DNA of 64,000 nucleotides from CAYVBE01 sp964572825 (GTDB lineage: Bacteria > Planctomycetota > Brocadiia > SM23-32), in NCBI GenBank assembly GCA_964572825.1, contig CAZNGS010000004.1, forward strand, positions 44,763-108,762, written 5' to 3'. The notes below the pieces were generated by a model. The model saw nothing but the letters and a program-made list of their open reading frames with translations, was not told where the DNA came from and made no database searches. Shown piece after piece: positions 49,898 through 58,431 of this stretch (positions are counted from its first letter, which is position 1; each line of letters begins with the position of its first letter). Made by a program: the position numbers and the translations under genes.

Positions 49898-51004
49898 ATG
49901 CAACCGGTTATGAAAAGGCGCCCGGCCCGTCCCGTGCCGGTGGGCGATGTCATCGTCGGGGGCAGTGCGCCGGTGAGCGTGCAGTCGATGACCAAGACGG
50001 ACACGGCCGACGTGGAAGCGACCCTGGCCCAGATCGAAGAGCTGGTCCCGATCGGTTGCCAGATCATCCGTTGCGCCGTGCCCGACCGCCCGGCCACCCG
50101 CGCTCTGCCCCGCATCACCGCCGCATCGCCCCTGCCGGTGGTGGCGGACATCCACTTCGACCATCACCTGGCCCTGGCGGCCGTCGAGGCCGGCGCGGCG
50201 GGCGTGCGCATCAATCCGGGCAACATGCGCGACCGGAAGGGTTTGCGTGAGTTCTACCGTGCGGCAGCCGGCGCGGGGATCAAGGTGCGCATCGGAGTCA
50301 ATTCCGGTTCCATACGGCCCCGCAAGGGCCTTGAAGTGGTCGCCCGGGAGCAGGAGCGGGACCTGGCCGAGCTGATGGTCGAGGAGGCCCTCGCCTGCTG
50401 CCGCGACGCGGAGGAGGAGGGCCTCGACTCCCTGGTGCTCAGCCTGAAGGCCAGCGACGTGCCCACCACCGTGGCCGCCTACCGCCTGGCGGCCGGGCAG
50501 TGCGACTACCCCTTGCACCTGGGTGTGACTGCCGCCGGGCCGCCCCGGGCCAGCCTCGTCAAAAGCGCCGTGGGTATCGGCACCCTCCTGGCCGAGGGAA
50601 TCGGCGACACGATCAGAGTGTCGATGACCGGCCCGCCCGCCGAAGAGGTGCGGGCGGGGATTGCCATCCTGGAGTCCCTGGGGCTGCGGGAGCCCGAGAG
50701 ACCCGAGGTCATCTCCTGTCCCACCTGCGCGCGGTGCGAAATCGACCTGCCCGCCCTGGTGGAGGAGGTGGAAGGGCGGCTGGAGCACCTGCCCGGAGGC
50801 GTGAAGGTGGCGGTGATGGGCTGCGTGGTCAACGGCCCCGGCGAGGCGGCCGAGGCCGACGTCGGCATCGCCGGAGGAAAGCGCTTCGGCTATCTTTTCC
50901 GCAACGGGCACAAGCTGAGGAAGGTCGACGCGTCGGGGCTGGCGGACGCCGTGGTGGAGGAAGTGTTGAGCATCTATTCCCAGGAACCCCCGGATCGGGA
51001 GTGA
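49898..51004 (+). CDS. ispG: 4-hydroxy-3-methylbut-2-enyl diphosphate synthase
   Basis: 368 residues from ATG 49898. TIM-barrel start VSVQSMTKTDTADVEATLAQ, PVVADIHFDHHLAL, GVRINPGNMRDRKG; C-terminal 4Fe-4S domain with Cys in ISCPTCARCEID and VMGCVVNGPGEAAEAD plus the Glu ligand. Reduces methylerythritol cyclodiphosphate in the MEP isoprenoid pathway. Followed 5 bases later by dxr, so two MEP steps are co-transcribed. Confidence 0.95.
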   Translation: MQPVMKRRPARPVPVGDVIVGGSAPVSVQSMTKTDTADVEATLAQIEELVPIGCQIIRCAVPDRPATRALPRITAASPLPVVADIHFDHHLALAAVEAGAAGVRINPGNMRDRKGLREFYRAAAGAGIKVRIGVNSGSIRPRKGLEVVAREQERDLAELMVEEALACCRDAEEEGLDSLVLSLKASDVPTTVAAYRLAAGQCDYPLHLGVTAAGPPRASLVKSAVGIGTLLAEGIGDTIRVSMTGPPAEEVRAGIAILESLGLREPERPEVISCPTCARCEIDLPALVEEVEGRLEHLPGGVKVAVMGCVVNGPGEAAEADVGIAGGKRFGYLFRNGHKLRKVDASGLADAVVEEVLSIYSQEPPDRE

Positions 51005-51009
51005 GCCGA

Positions 51010-52170
51010 ATGATCTCTGCCGGCCGGAAGAACGTGATCGTGCTGGGAAGCACCGGCTCGGTGGGCCGCCAGACCCTGGACGTGATTCGGCACATGCCGG
51101 ACAGGTTTCGGGTGGTGGGCCTTTCCGGCCACTCACGATGCGAACTGCTGGCCCGCCAGGTGCGCGAGTTCGTGCCGGAGGTGGTCGCGCTGACGGATGC
51201 CGGGGGGCTGGATGAGCTGACCGCCGAACTGGACGGCTGCGACGTGAAGGTCCTGACCGGCCGGGAGGGGCTGTCGGCGCTGGCCGCCTGGGAGGGCGCC
51301 CACGTGGTGGTCAGCGCGGTGAGCGGTGGAGCCGGGGTGCCCGCTGCCGTGGCCGCGTTGCGCAGCGGAAAGGCCCTGGCCCTGGCCAACAAGGAGTCCG
51401 TGGTGATGTGCGGCCCCCTGCTGAGCCGCCTCGCCGCCCAGCACGGCGGGTCCATACTGCCGGTGGACAGCGAACACAGCGCCGTCTTCCAGCTTCTGCG
51501 CGGCGTGGCCACCGAGGAGGTCAGTTCCATTGTCCTGACCGCCAGCGGGGGGCCCTTCCGTGCCCGGGAGGAGAAAGAGCTGGCGCAGGTTACTCCCCAG
51601 GAAGCGCTGCGGCATCCCACCTGGAGCATGGGCCGCAAGATATCGGTCGACAGCGCCAATCTGATGAACAAGGCGCTGGAGATCATCGAGGCCAGATGGC
51701 TTTTCGGAATTCCGGTGGATCGCATTCAGGTGCTGGTGCACCCTCAGTCCGTCATCCACTGCCTGGTAAACCTGGTGGACGGCACCTGTCTGGCGCACAT
51801 GGGCGTGCCGGACATGCGCCTGCCCATCCAGTACGCCCTCAGCTACCCCGAGCGGACGCCTGCGCAGGTAGATCAACTGGACCTGGCGGCCCTGGGGCGG
51901 CTGGAGTTCGACGAACCGGACGTGGAGCGTTTCCCCGCGCTGTCCCTGGGTTACCGCGTCGCGGAGGCCGGGGGCACCGCCGGCGCAGTCCTGTGCGCGG
52001 CGGACGAGGTCGCCGTGCGGGCCTTTCTGAAGGGCAAAATCGGATTTCGACAGATCGTTCCGCTCGTGCGGGACGTGTTGGATCGTCACGACGTTCAGCC
52101 TGAGCCTGAGCTGGCGGACATACTGGACGCGGAGCGATGGGCCAGGCGGGAGGCGGAGCGTTGCTTGTGA
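51010..52170 (+). CDS. dxr: 1-deoxy-D-xylulose 5-phosphate reductoisomerase
   Basis: 386 residues. NADPH fold VIVLGSTGSVGRQTLDVIR; ALANKESVVMCGPLLS; metal and substrate motif LPVDSEHSAVFQLL; flexible loop TASGGPF; HPTWSMGRKISVDSANLMNK; RWLFGIP and HPQSVIHCLVN. Converts DXP to MEP. ATG 51010 or an in-frame GTG at 51001 overlapping the ispG stop could start it. Its end overlaps the protease gene, an arrangement common in bacteria. Confidence 0.95.
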   Translation: MISAGRKNVIVLGSTGSVGRQTLDVIRHMPDRFRVVGLSGHSRCELLARQVREFVPEVVALTDAGGLDELTAELDGCDVKVLTGREGLSALAAWEGAHVVVSAVSGGAGVPAAVAALRSGKALALANKESVVMCGPLLSRLAAQHGGSILPVDSEHSAVFQLLRGVATEEVSSIVLTASGGPFRAREEKELAQVTPQEALRHPTWSMGRKISVDSANLMNKALEIIEARWLFGIPVDRIQVLVHPQSVIHCLVNLVDGTCLAHMGVPDMRLPIQYALSYPERTPAQVDQLDLAALGRLEFDEPDVERFPALSLGYRVAEAGGTAGAVLCAADEVAVRAFLKGKIGFRQIVPLVRDVLDRHDVQPEPELADILDAERWARREAERCL

Positions 52171-53969
52171 TCGCTATAAATGCTGCTCTCGCAGCGCTGG
52201 CGGTGAGCCTGCTGATCGTGGTGCACGAGTTCGGCCATTTTCTGTGCGCCAGGGCCGTGGGCATGCGGGTTGAGGTCTTCTCCCTGGGGTTTTGGAAGAA
52301 GATCGTCGGTCTACAGTGGGGTGAGACCGAGTACAGGCTCTCGATCATCCCGCTGGGAGGATACGTGCGTGTGGCCGGCGAGTCTCCGGATGTCGCCGAG
52401 GGCAAGCCCGACGAGTTCTGGTCGAAGACCCCCGGCCAGCGGGCCATCTTCGTCCTCGGCGGAGTGACCATGAACTTCCTGCTGGCCCTTGTGCTGTTCG
52501 TGGTGGCGTTCGGCATCGGCGTCCCGTTCCCCGTGGCCGAAGTCGGCGACCTGGAGAAGGGCCAGCCCGCCTGGGAAGCGGGTCTCCAGCGGGGCGACCG
52601 CATAGTGGCCGTCGACGGAGTTGAGGACCCCGTTTTTCCGGATCTGGCGATGAAGGTCGCCCTCAGTGGGGAGGAGGAGATCCGGCTGAAGATCCGTCGC
52701 GGCGATACCGTGAGATCGGTTTCGGTGAAACCCCGGTACAGCGAGCGCCACGGAATGCAGACCATCGGAGTGTTTCCTCCAGCTCTGCCGGTCGTGACCG
52801 CTCTGACAAAGATAGAGGAACTGCTGGAGGTCCCTTGTCCTGCCGGAGAGGCGGGTATAGAGCCCGGCGACCGCATCCTGGCCGTCAACGGAATCCCGGT
52901 CGAAAGTGCCCGTAGTGTGCACGATGAACTCCTCCGGGCAGGGCTGGAGCCGGTCGAACTGCGGGTGGCTCGCGGGCAGCAACAGTTATCGCTCACGGTT
53001 CGTCCCAAAGCCCGACCGCACTACGGGATCGGGATCTCCGGCGGCAGCTCCAGGATCAAGGCGCTGCAGCCGGGCGGCATAGCCTCGCGCGCTGGCTTTC
53101 AAACGGGCGATCACATCGTGAGTGTCAACGGTCAGCCGGTCCGGAGCCGGATCGGCCTGGAGCGGGCGGTGCACGGGAGGTACGGTGAGGTCGGGTTCGG
53201 GGTACGGGCCGCGCATAAGCACCGGACGCTCCGGTTGGACATCCCCGATGCGGTCGCGCTGGAAGACTTCCTGTTCAGCATGGAGTTTGGGTGGAGTAAC
53301 ACGCTGGAGTGGGTCGGGGAGGGCACGCCGGCCGATGAAGCGGGGCTGCAGCCGGGAGATACGGTGACCTCCGTGGGGGGGCAGCCGGTGGAGTCCTGGG
53401 AGGATATCCTTGCCGGGTTGGCGGGAGTGGACCACGAGCCCGTTCTGGTGCAATGGGAGGGCCAACCGTCCCCGGCCTATATCACCGCGCAGCTGCAGAC
53501 CATACCGGACTCTCCCTGGATCGGGGTGGTCATGGAACGTCCCAAAACCGAGCCCCGTCGATACGGCCCGTTGGGTGCGGTGAAAAAGGGTATCTCCAGC
53601 ACGATCGGGAAACTGGTCGAGCTGGTGCAGACTTTGAAGGCGTTCTTCACACGGCGTGTCAGCACGCGCCAAATGGGAAGCATCGTCATGATTGCCCAGG
53701 CCACCTTTCACGCCGCTGAAGAGGGTTTTGGGAAGCTGTTCTACCTGGCGGGTTACATCAGCGCGGCGCTGGCGTTCTTCAACCTGCTGCCCATTCCCGT
53801 GCTGGATGGCGGGCACCTGTTGTTCCTGCTGGTGGAGAAGCTCCGGGGGCAGCCGCTCAGCGAAAGGGTCATGGTCATACTCCAGACGGCCGGGCTGGTT
53901 CTGCTTCTGGCGGTGCTTCTTTACGCCACGCGCAACGACATCCTGCGGATAGTGCAGGGCTTTGGTTGA
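52167..53969 (+). CDS. rseP: M50 site-2 protease (RseP-like) with four PDZ domains
   Basis: About 600 residues. Zinc motif HEFGHFLCARAVG in the first helix and NLLPIPVLDGGHLLF in a C-terminal helix mark the intramembrane active site. Between them four PDZ-like units are recognisable by EAGLQRGDRIVAVDG, EAGIEPGDRILAVNG, RAGFQTGDHIVSVNG and EAGLQPGDTVTSVGG, where E. coli RseP has two. It cleaves membrane-bound substrates such as anti-sigma factors. GTG 52167 overlaps the dxr stop by four bases; an in-frame ATG at 52137 is the alternative start. Confidence 0.9.
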   Translation: MIAINAALAALAVSLLIVVHEFGHFLCARAVGMRVEVFSLGFWKKIVGLQWGETEYRLSIIPLGGYVRVAGESPDVAEGKPDEFWSKTPGQRAIFVLGGVTMNFLLALVLFVVAFGIGVPFPVAEVGDLEKGQPAWEAGLQRGDRIVAVDGVEDPVFPDLAMKVALSGEEEIRLKIRRGDTVRSVSVKPRYSERHGMQTIGVFPPALPVVTALTKIEELLEVPCPAGEAGIEPGDRILAVNGIPVESARSVHDELLRAGLEPVELRVARGQQQLSLTVRPKARPHYGIGISGGSSRIKALQPGGIASRAGFQTGDHIVSVNGQPVRSRIGLERAVHGRYGEVGFGVRAAHKHRTLRLDIPDAVALEDFLFSMEFGWSNTLEWVGEGTPADEAGLQPGDTVTSVGGQPVESWEDILAGLAGVDHEPVLVQWEGQPSPAYITAQLQTIPDSPWIGVVMERPKTEPRRYGPLGAVKKGISSTIGKLVELVQTLKAFFTRRVSTRQMGSIVMIAQATFHAAEEGFGKLFYLAGYISAALAFFNLLPIPVLDGGHLLFLLVEKLRGQPLSERVMVILQTAGLVLLLAVLLYATRNDILRIVQGFG

Positions 53970-53985
53970 CAGGCCCGCCCTGCGG

Positions 53986-54014
53986 TTGACGCTGCTGGTT
54001 CGGTGCGTTATATT
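53986..54014 (+). promoter_or_regulatory. tRNA-Ala promoter
   Basis: TTGACG (53986-53991), 17 bases, TATATT (54009-54014); start point expected about 7 bases before the tRNA. Confidence 0.6.
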
Positions 54015-54027
54015 TGAGGGTCCCCGT

Positions 54028-54103
54028 GGGGGATTAGCTCAGCCGGGAGAGCGCGACAATGGCATTGTCGAGGCCACGGGTTCGAATCCCGTATCCTCCA
54101 CCA
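54028..54103 (+). tRNA. tRNA-Ala (anticodon GGC)
   Basis: 76 bases folding fully: acceptor GGGGGAT/ATCCTCC, D-arm GCTC-AGCCGGGA-GAGC, anticodon arm CGACA-ATGGCAT-TGTCG, T-arm ACGGG-TTCGAAT-CCCGT, encoded CCA. The third acceptor pair is G:U, the alanine identity element. Confidence 0.97.
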
Positions 54104-54190
54104 CCACCTTCCGGCCCGTAATCCGCGAAGGGGTCCAGGAAGCGGAAACCGAAGCCAGAGCGTCTTCCGCCCCATAGAAAGTCTGATCAA

Positions 54191-54224
54191 GGCGACCCGA
54201 GCACGATAGGCCGGGTCGCCTTTT
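54191..54224 (+). terminator. Rho-independent terminator after tRNA-Ala
   Basis: Nine-base stem GGCGACCCG (54191-54199) with CGGGTCGCC (54212-54220), then TTTT. Confidence 0.8.
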
Positions 54225-54263
54225 CTGGTTGCTACGCCACCCGATTTCCCCCGCCCCAGTCGG

Positions 54264-54452
54264 TCACAGGCCGTCCAAGGGCCCGAGTCCACGGGCCTGG
54301 AGCACCGGTATACCCCCAGATATCCGGATTATCCAGTACGAGTTGCCCATCGCCTCCACGGCCACGCCCGTCCCCGGCTCACAACCGGCCAACGCCTCAC
54401 GGATCGCACCCGGCTGGTGCTCGATACGTCGCCGGCGGTTCTGGAGGGCCAC
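54264..54452 (-). pseudogene. IS110-family transposase remnant
   Basis: The minus-strand frame reads AIREALAGCEPGTGVAVEAM followed by GNSYWII, a clear match to the N-terminal DEDD RuvC-like domain of IS110 transposases (where EPGTPVA-E-TGNWYWI is typical). It then collapses to IPVLQARGLGPLDGL, recalling the later LDARGL motif, so the intervening part and the whole C-terminal half are gone. A REP-like hairpin overlaps its upstream end. Confidence 0.65.
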
Positions 54453-54466
54453 GCTCCGTCGTGGCC
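54441..54466. repeat. REP-like hairpin, stem variant D
   Basis: CTGGAG, then stem GGCCACG, loop CTCCGT, stem CGTGGCC. Same loop as copies A and B with a different, still fully paired stem. A lone left half (GGCCACGCTCCGT) recurs at 56408-56420. Confidence 0.65.
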
Positions 54467-54578
54467 GGCTGGCCGCCTTTCCCGCGGCGACCGAGCAGCG
54501 GGTCCCCGGAGGGCGTCGCTCGCAATTACGGCGCGCACCGTGCCTCGTCGGGGGCGGTCTATGACTGGCGGGACGGCT

Positions 54579-54604
54579 GACGCGACGGAGCGCGTCCCTC
54601 CAAC
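54579..54604. repeat. REP-like hairpin, copy B (reverse orientation)
   Basis: Reverse complement of copy A at 10841: 26 bases of the unit ending CCTCCAAC, with one change at the stem base. It lies 39 bases from the broken 3' end of the sulfatase gene. Confidence 0.7.
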
Positions 54605-54642
54605 GGACGGCGGCTTTCGAGCGTCTTTGGTGCGTATCGCGG

Positions 54643-55131
54643 TCACGCGTCCGGGCATCGGCACGGTCTCAGCATGTAGTTGATGCCGTGCCGCAGGTGG
54701 GTGTAGTAATCGTCCATCATGTCGCCCAGCAAGCCGCGGAAGAAATCGAACCCACGCCGCACCGGGCTGTTCTCCGGCTCCAGCCCCAGGTGCCATTTGC
54801 CCACCAGGGAGCTGCGGCAGCCGGCGCGGCCGAGCATCCGGGGAAGGGTGACGGCCTGCGGGTCGAAGTAGCCCCAGTTGTTCTCCGGATGGGTGCGGAT
54901 TACGCCCGGCACGCTCACCGGGTCCGGGAACCGGCCGGTCATGAGCGAGGCACGGCTGGGTGCGCAGACGGAGCAGTTGGCGTAGAAGTGGCAGAAGCGC
55001 ATGCCACGCCGCGCGATACCGTCTATGTTGGGCGTCCGGATGTTTGGCCCGTCGCGGAAAGAGACATCCGCGTGCGCGTGGTCGTCGGAGAGAATGAACA
55101 GGACGTTCGGTTTGCGGTCCTCTTTGGCCAT
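54643..55131 (-). pseudogene. Truncated sulfatase (N-terminal third)
   Basis: 162 residues. Begins KPNVLFILSDDHAHADVSF with the metal-binding Asp pair, has CSVCAPSRASLMTGRFPD with the formylglycine-forming Cys in C-x-P-S-R, and VGKWHLGLEPENSPVRRGFD. Sulfatases of this family run to 450-500 residues; this frame stops right after HGINYMLR, so most of the C-terminal domain is missing. The DNA beyond the stop carries a REP-like hairpin and IS110 debris, suggesting deletion by mobile DNA. Lies 21 bases downstream of the PHP gene in the same direction. Confidence 0.8.
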
Positions 55132-55152
55132 CTGGCTTACTCCCCGGCAGAT

Positions 55153-56058
55153 TCAGAACAGACCGACTTTGTCCGAGAGGTAGATGGGGTTTGCCCACGC
55201 GCAACGGCCGTCGGGACCTTCGACTTCGAGGCGGACGTAGCACCAGTGCTCGTTGACCTCCGCCTGCGCCTCGGTCATCAGGCCGCCGTCGCGGTTCCAC
55301 ACCCGCTGGCCGCGCGGGCCCCAGCCCATGAAGCGCACCTGGCGGGCGGGTGAGCATTCTGCGTGGGCCACTCCGTCCTCCACCCGGAAATCGTGTATCT
55401 CCGGCCCCGCGGAGGCGTAAAAGCAGCCGGCGCGCAGGGCGTCCATGAGTGCCGGGACGCTGAGTTCGGGCATCTTGAGCATGGTCCAGCCGGCGCAGAG
55501 GTCCCAGTCGCCGCCGGGGCCGCTGTGGGTGTCGTCGGTGGCGATGGCGGGGAAGCGCAGGCCGGCGTCCAGCCCGATATCCCAGTGGACCGACGCCAGG
55601 GCGTGCCCGCCTCCCCATGGGGAGGAGCACCAGACCTCGATGCCCGCGTGGCCCTCCAGCGCGAGCAGGTCCTGCACGTTGCACGCGCTCCAGTAGGGAT
55701 GGGCGAGGAAGGCAATTCCCCCGGCCTCCTTCACGCGGGCGATCAGGCCGTTGGGCTCTTCGGGCGACGCGCAGTCGAAGTCGACGGGCAGGTTGAGGCA
55801 GAGGATGTGGAAGCGATGGCCCTGGCGAAAGCCGGGGCTGCTGATCTCCGAGCCGTCGATCAGAAGGAATTCGTCGGTGCTCCGGGGGGCCACGTCGACG
55901 ACCATGCTGTGGTCGGTGATGGCCAGGATGTCGTAGCCGCCGTCCCGGTACTGTTCGATCCGCCGCTCCAGCGGGCTCTGGCCGTCTGACTCGGTGCTGT
56001 GGCTGTGGAAATTGGCGCGATACCAGTTGCCTTCCCGGTTGAACGGACTGTCGAACAT
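55153..56058 (-). CDS. PHP-domain metal-dependent phosphoesterase-like protein
   Basis: 301 residues from ATG 56058, which has GGGAGAGG six bases upstream (the ATG 15 bases earlier is less well placed). PHP metal motifs: NFHSHSTESDG with the His-x-His, DILAITDHSM, a Glu in IDGSEISS, GIAFLAHPYW, and FPAIATDDTHS with the final Asp/His. A beta-sandwich tail follows. Likely hydrolyses phosphate or another ester, perhaps linked to glycan use with the neighbouring sulfatase. No signal peptide. Confidence 0.85.
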   Translation of the reverse strand: MFDSPFNREGNWYRANFHSHSTESDGQSPLERRIEQYRDGGYDILAITDHSMVVDVAPRSTDEFLLIDGSEISSPGFRQGHRFHILCLNLPVDFDCASPEEPNGLIARVKEAGGIAFLAHPYWSACNVQDLLALEGHAGIEVWCSSPWGGGHALASVHWDIGLDAGLRFPAIATDDTHSGPGGDWDLCAGWTMLKMPELSVPALMDALRAGCFYASAGPEIHDFRVEDGVAHAECSPARQVRFMGWGPRGQRVWNRDGGLMTEAQAEVNEHWCYVRLEVEGPDGRCAWANPIYLSDKVGLF

Positions 56059-56073
56059 GTGACCCTCTCCCAT

Positions 56074-56893
56074 CAGGGTTGATGCGTGCCCCGTCGACGT
56101 GAACCCGCAGCATAAGGTATGGTGCCGGGGCGGTCACGTGGAACGACTGATTCCGGACGAAGGAAATGAGGTCGGTCACCGATCGGCGGACGGTCGGCCG
56201 CCGGGCCGCAGAGCGCGGGCCCTGGCCGCTACGATGTTGGTCGGTCAGGCCGAAGCCGGATAAATTTTTGTCACGGCGTCAGCGCTGAAAATGGTATCAC
56301 AAGATGCGCGGAGGGTGTTACGATTCGCCGCAAGCCTGAGAAGCCCCCAGATGCGCCCCAGCGGGCGTCTGACGCAGGCAGTGGGACGTTCGCTCTTCAC
56401 GCTCGCCGGCCACGCTCCGTAAGTCATTGATGCGCAACAGCCAACGCTAACGCAGTCCTGACAATCAGGTGTGCCACAGTTACGAACGAAGCCGCGAGCG
56501 GGAATTCTCAGCGGGTCGGAGAAAAGCTCCGGAGCCTTCGGAATCGGCCTTTGAGCACCGACTTATAGCGGCGCCGGCCGGGTCGAGCCAGAAGGGGGAG
56601 CGCTCGGCGATGTTGCACGGCGGCGCCGATGCCCCTACCATACGTTCCGGAGTCGGAACTTACCGGGTTGCATGGAAGAGCTTCGAGGAAACGGCGAGTC
56701 TGAAATGATGCACAAGAAGTTCCTGCTCTTTCCAGGGGTCATCTCCAGACGCGTGCGGAAACCGGCCAGATGTGCGCCTTTCGGTTCCGGTTGGCCCACC
56801 GCGTACCTTTCCCGGGCTGCACGATTCCAGTCCTAGCCACGTAGTGCTGTGAGCATATTTTAGCGACCGACCAGGTCGTTGCGAAGGGACTCT
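56074..56893. other. Long gene-free region upstream of the DnaA-like gene
   Basis: About 820 bases without a credible gene. I see half of a REP-like hairpin (56408-56420), a small palindrome GTTCCG/CGGAAC near 56645, and a short AT-rich patch near 56263. I looked for clusters of canonical DnaA boxes (TTATNCACA) and found none, so I do not call an origin. Confidence 0.5.
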
Positions 56894-58360
56894 GTGTCTG
56901 CGGAGATGGATTATACGCCGGCCTCGCGCCTCGAACCACGGGGGGAGGAGCGGCTGGAACCGCTCGTGAGCCTGCTCAGGCAGAAGGGGGACTTCGACGG
57001 GGCCGAGCAGTTCTGGAGCGCGGTCCAGGAGAACATCCAGGAGCGGCTCGGCCACCGCCGCTACAGCCTGTGGTTCCAGCAGACGGAGCTGATGAGCTCC
57101 TCCGGGGGCGACCTGGTGGTGGGCGTGCCCAACATCGTCATCCAGCAGTACCTGGAGAGACGTTACAGGGATGCCGTGCAGGCGGCCGTGGAGGAATTGC
57201 TGGGGGAGCGGCTGGAGGTCAGGTTCGACGTGGCCCCCCGGCTGTTCCGGCGAATGGCGGCGCGGCGGGAGGCGAGCGCGAAGGAGGAGGTCGCTTCGCC
57301 CCCCCGGACGGTGGACTTCGAGAGGGTCAGGCGGGAGGCCCGGGTGCCGGATGATTGGGGTTTTGACCGGTTGGTGGTCACGGCCTCCAACCGTCTGCCC
57401 TACGCCGCAGCCAGGGAGCTGGCCGGCCAGGAGAATCCGCGCTTCAGTTTCCTGTTCCTGTGCGGCGACTACGGCCTGGGCAAGACGGCGATGCTGCGGG
57501 CGATGTACGCCCTGGCGGCGGGGCCCGAAAAACGCCTGGACCCCATCCTCATCTCCGCAGAGGACTGGTGCAACGGGTACTATCACGCCATTCAGAAGAA
57601 GACCACGCGCCAGTTCCGCCGCCGCTACCGCAACTGCGACATGCTGCTGATGGACGATGTCCAGTTCGTGCAGGGCAAGGAAGGGGGACAGCGGGAGCTG
57701 ATGCATACGGTCAAGCACATCCTGGGCAACGGGGGGAGGGTCGGGCTGGCGGGCAAACCGCATCCCGATGAGCTGCGTGACCTGGAGCCCGGGTTCCGAG
57801 CCCTGCTGAAGCGCGCGTTCCCCGCCGTCATCCTGCCCCCGGCCGAGGAAGAGAAGCTCGAAATCGTCAAGACCCTTGCCGACAGGCACGGGCTCAGGGC
57901 CACCGACGAGGTCCATCGGTACGTCGCCCGGCAGAAAGGGCACAGCTTCGGGTCGGTGGACTCCGCCGTGTGCTGCCTGGCCATGTACGCAGGGGTGCAC
58001 GGTTCCGGCCGGCTGGAGCTGGCCGGTGCCATGGACGCCTTTGCCGCCATGCAGCCGGCCAGCAGGCAGAAGGTGGGCCTGGATCAGATCAAGAACGCCG
58101 TGCTGGAGGTATTCGACGTCGAGCCGGAGCGGCTGACGGGCAAATGCCGCAGCCGCACTGTGGTGCTGGCCCGGCAGGTGGGCATGTTCCTGGCCAGGAA
58201 GCTTACGGGGGCCTCACTCAGCGAGGTGGCGCGCTTCTTCGGCCGCAAGAGCCACAGCACGGTGAAGCATGCGGTCGAAAAGATCGAAGACCTCTGCCGG
58301 GAAGACTCCCACATTGCCGGGCTGGTCCGCCGCCTGGAGCGACGGCTCAGCCGCAGATGA
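56894..58360 (+). CDS. Divergent DnaA-like replication initiator
   Basis: 488 residues from GTG 56894 (AAGGGA upstream; ATG 56906 possible). DnaA plan: domain I (FWSAVQENIQERLGHRRYSL, GDLVVGVPNIVIQQYLERRY), a short linker, AAA+ domain with Walker A CGDYGLGKTAML and Walker B MLLMDDVQFVQGKEGGQREL, and C-terminal DNA-binding domain (RTVVLARQVGMFLARKLTGA, SLSEVARFFGRKSHSTVKHA). Changes from canonical DnaA: sensor I reads LAGKPHP instead of LTSDRPP, the sensor II NVRELEGAL segment is SFGSVDSAV so its Arg is gone, and DNA contacts R399 and D433 (E. coli numbers) are Leu and Ser. No dnaN or recF follows. Probably a paralogue. Confidence 0.8.
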   Translation: MSAEMDYTPASRLEPRGEERLEPLVSLLRQKGDFDGAEQFWSAVQENIQERLGHRRYSLWFQQTELMSSSGGDLVVGVPNIVIQQYLERRYRDAVQAAVEELLGERLEVRFDVAPRLFRRMAARREASAKEEVASPPRTVDFERVRREARVPDDWGFDRLVVTASNRLPYAAARELAGQENPRFSFLFLCGDYGLGKTAMLRAMYALAAGPEKRLDPILISAEDWCNGYYHAIQKKTTRQFRRRYRNCDMLLMDDVQFVQGKEGGQRELMHTVKHILGNGGRVGLAGKPHPDELRDLEPGFRALLKRAFPAVILPPAEEEKLEIVKTLADRHGLRATDEVHRYVARQKGHSFGSVDSAVCCLAMYAGVHGSGRLELAGAMDAFAAMQPASRQKVGLDQIKNAVLEVFDVEPERLTGKCRSRTVVLARQVGMFLARKLTGASLSEVARFFGRKSHSTVKHAVEKIEDLCREDSHIAGLVRRLERRLSRR

Positions 58361-58431
58361 GTTGCCGCCCCCCCTGCTGCATGCAGCGTCGCCCCGGTGC
58401 GCAATCCGCCGCGGCAGGGCCGGCGGCTCGA

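Noticed and set aside
54008..54292. Minus-strand frame with WWRIRDSNPWPRQCHC across the tRNA
   Set aside because: This is the antisense translation of tRNA-Ala, a well-known artefact, not a protein.
56074..56893. Possible oriC beside the DnaA-like gene
   Set aside because: No cluster of canonical DnaA boxes, no clear AT-rich unwinding region, and no dnaN or other origin-linked genes.
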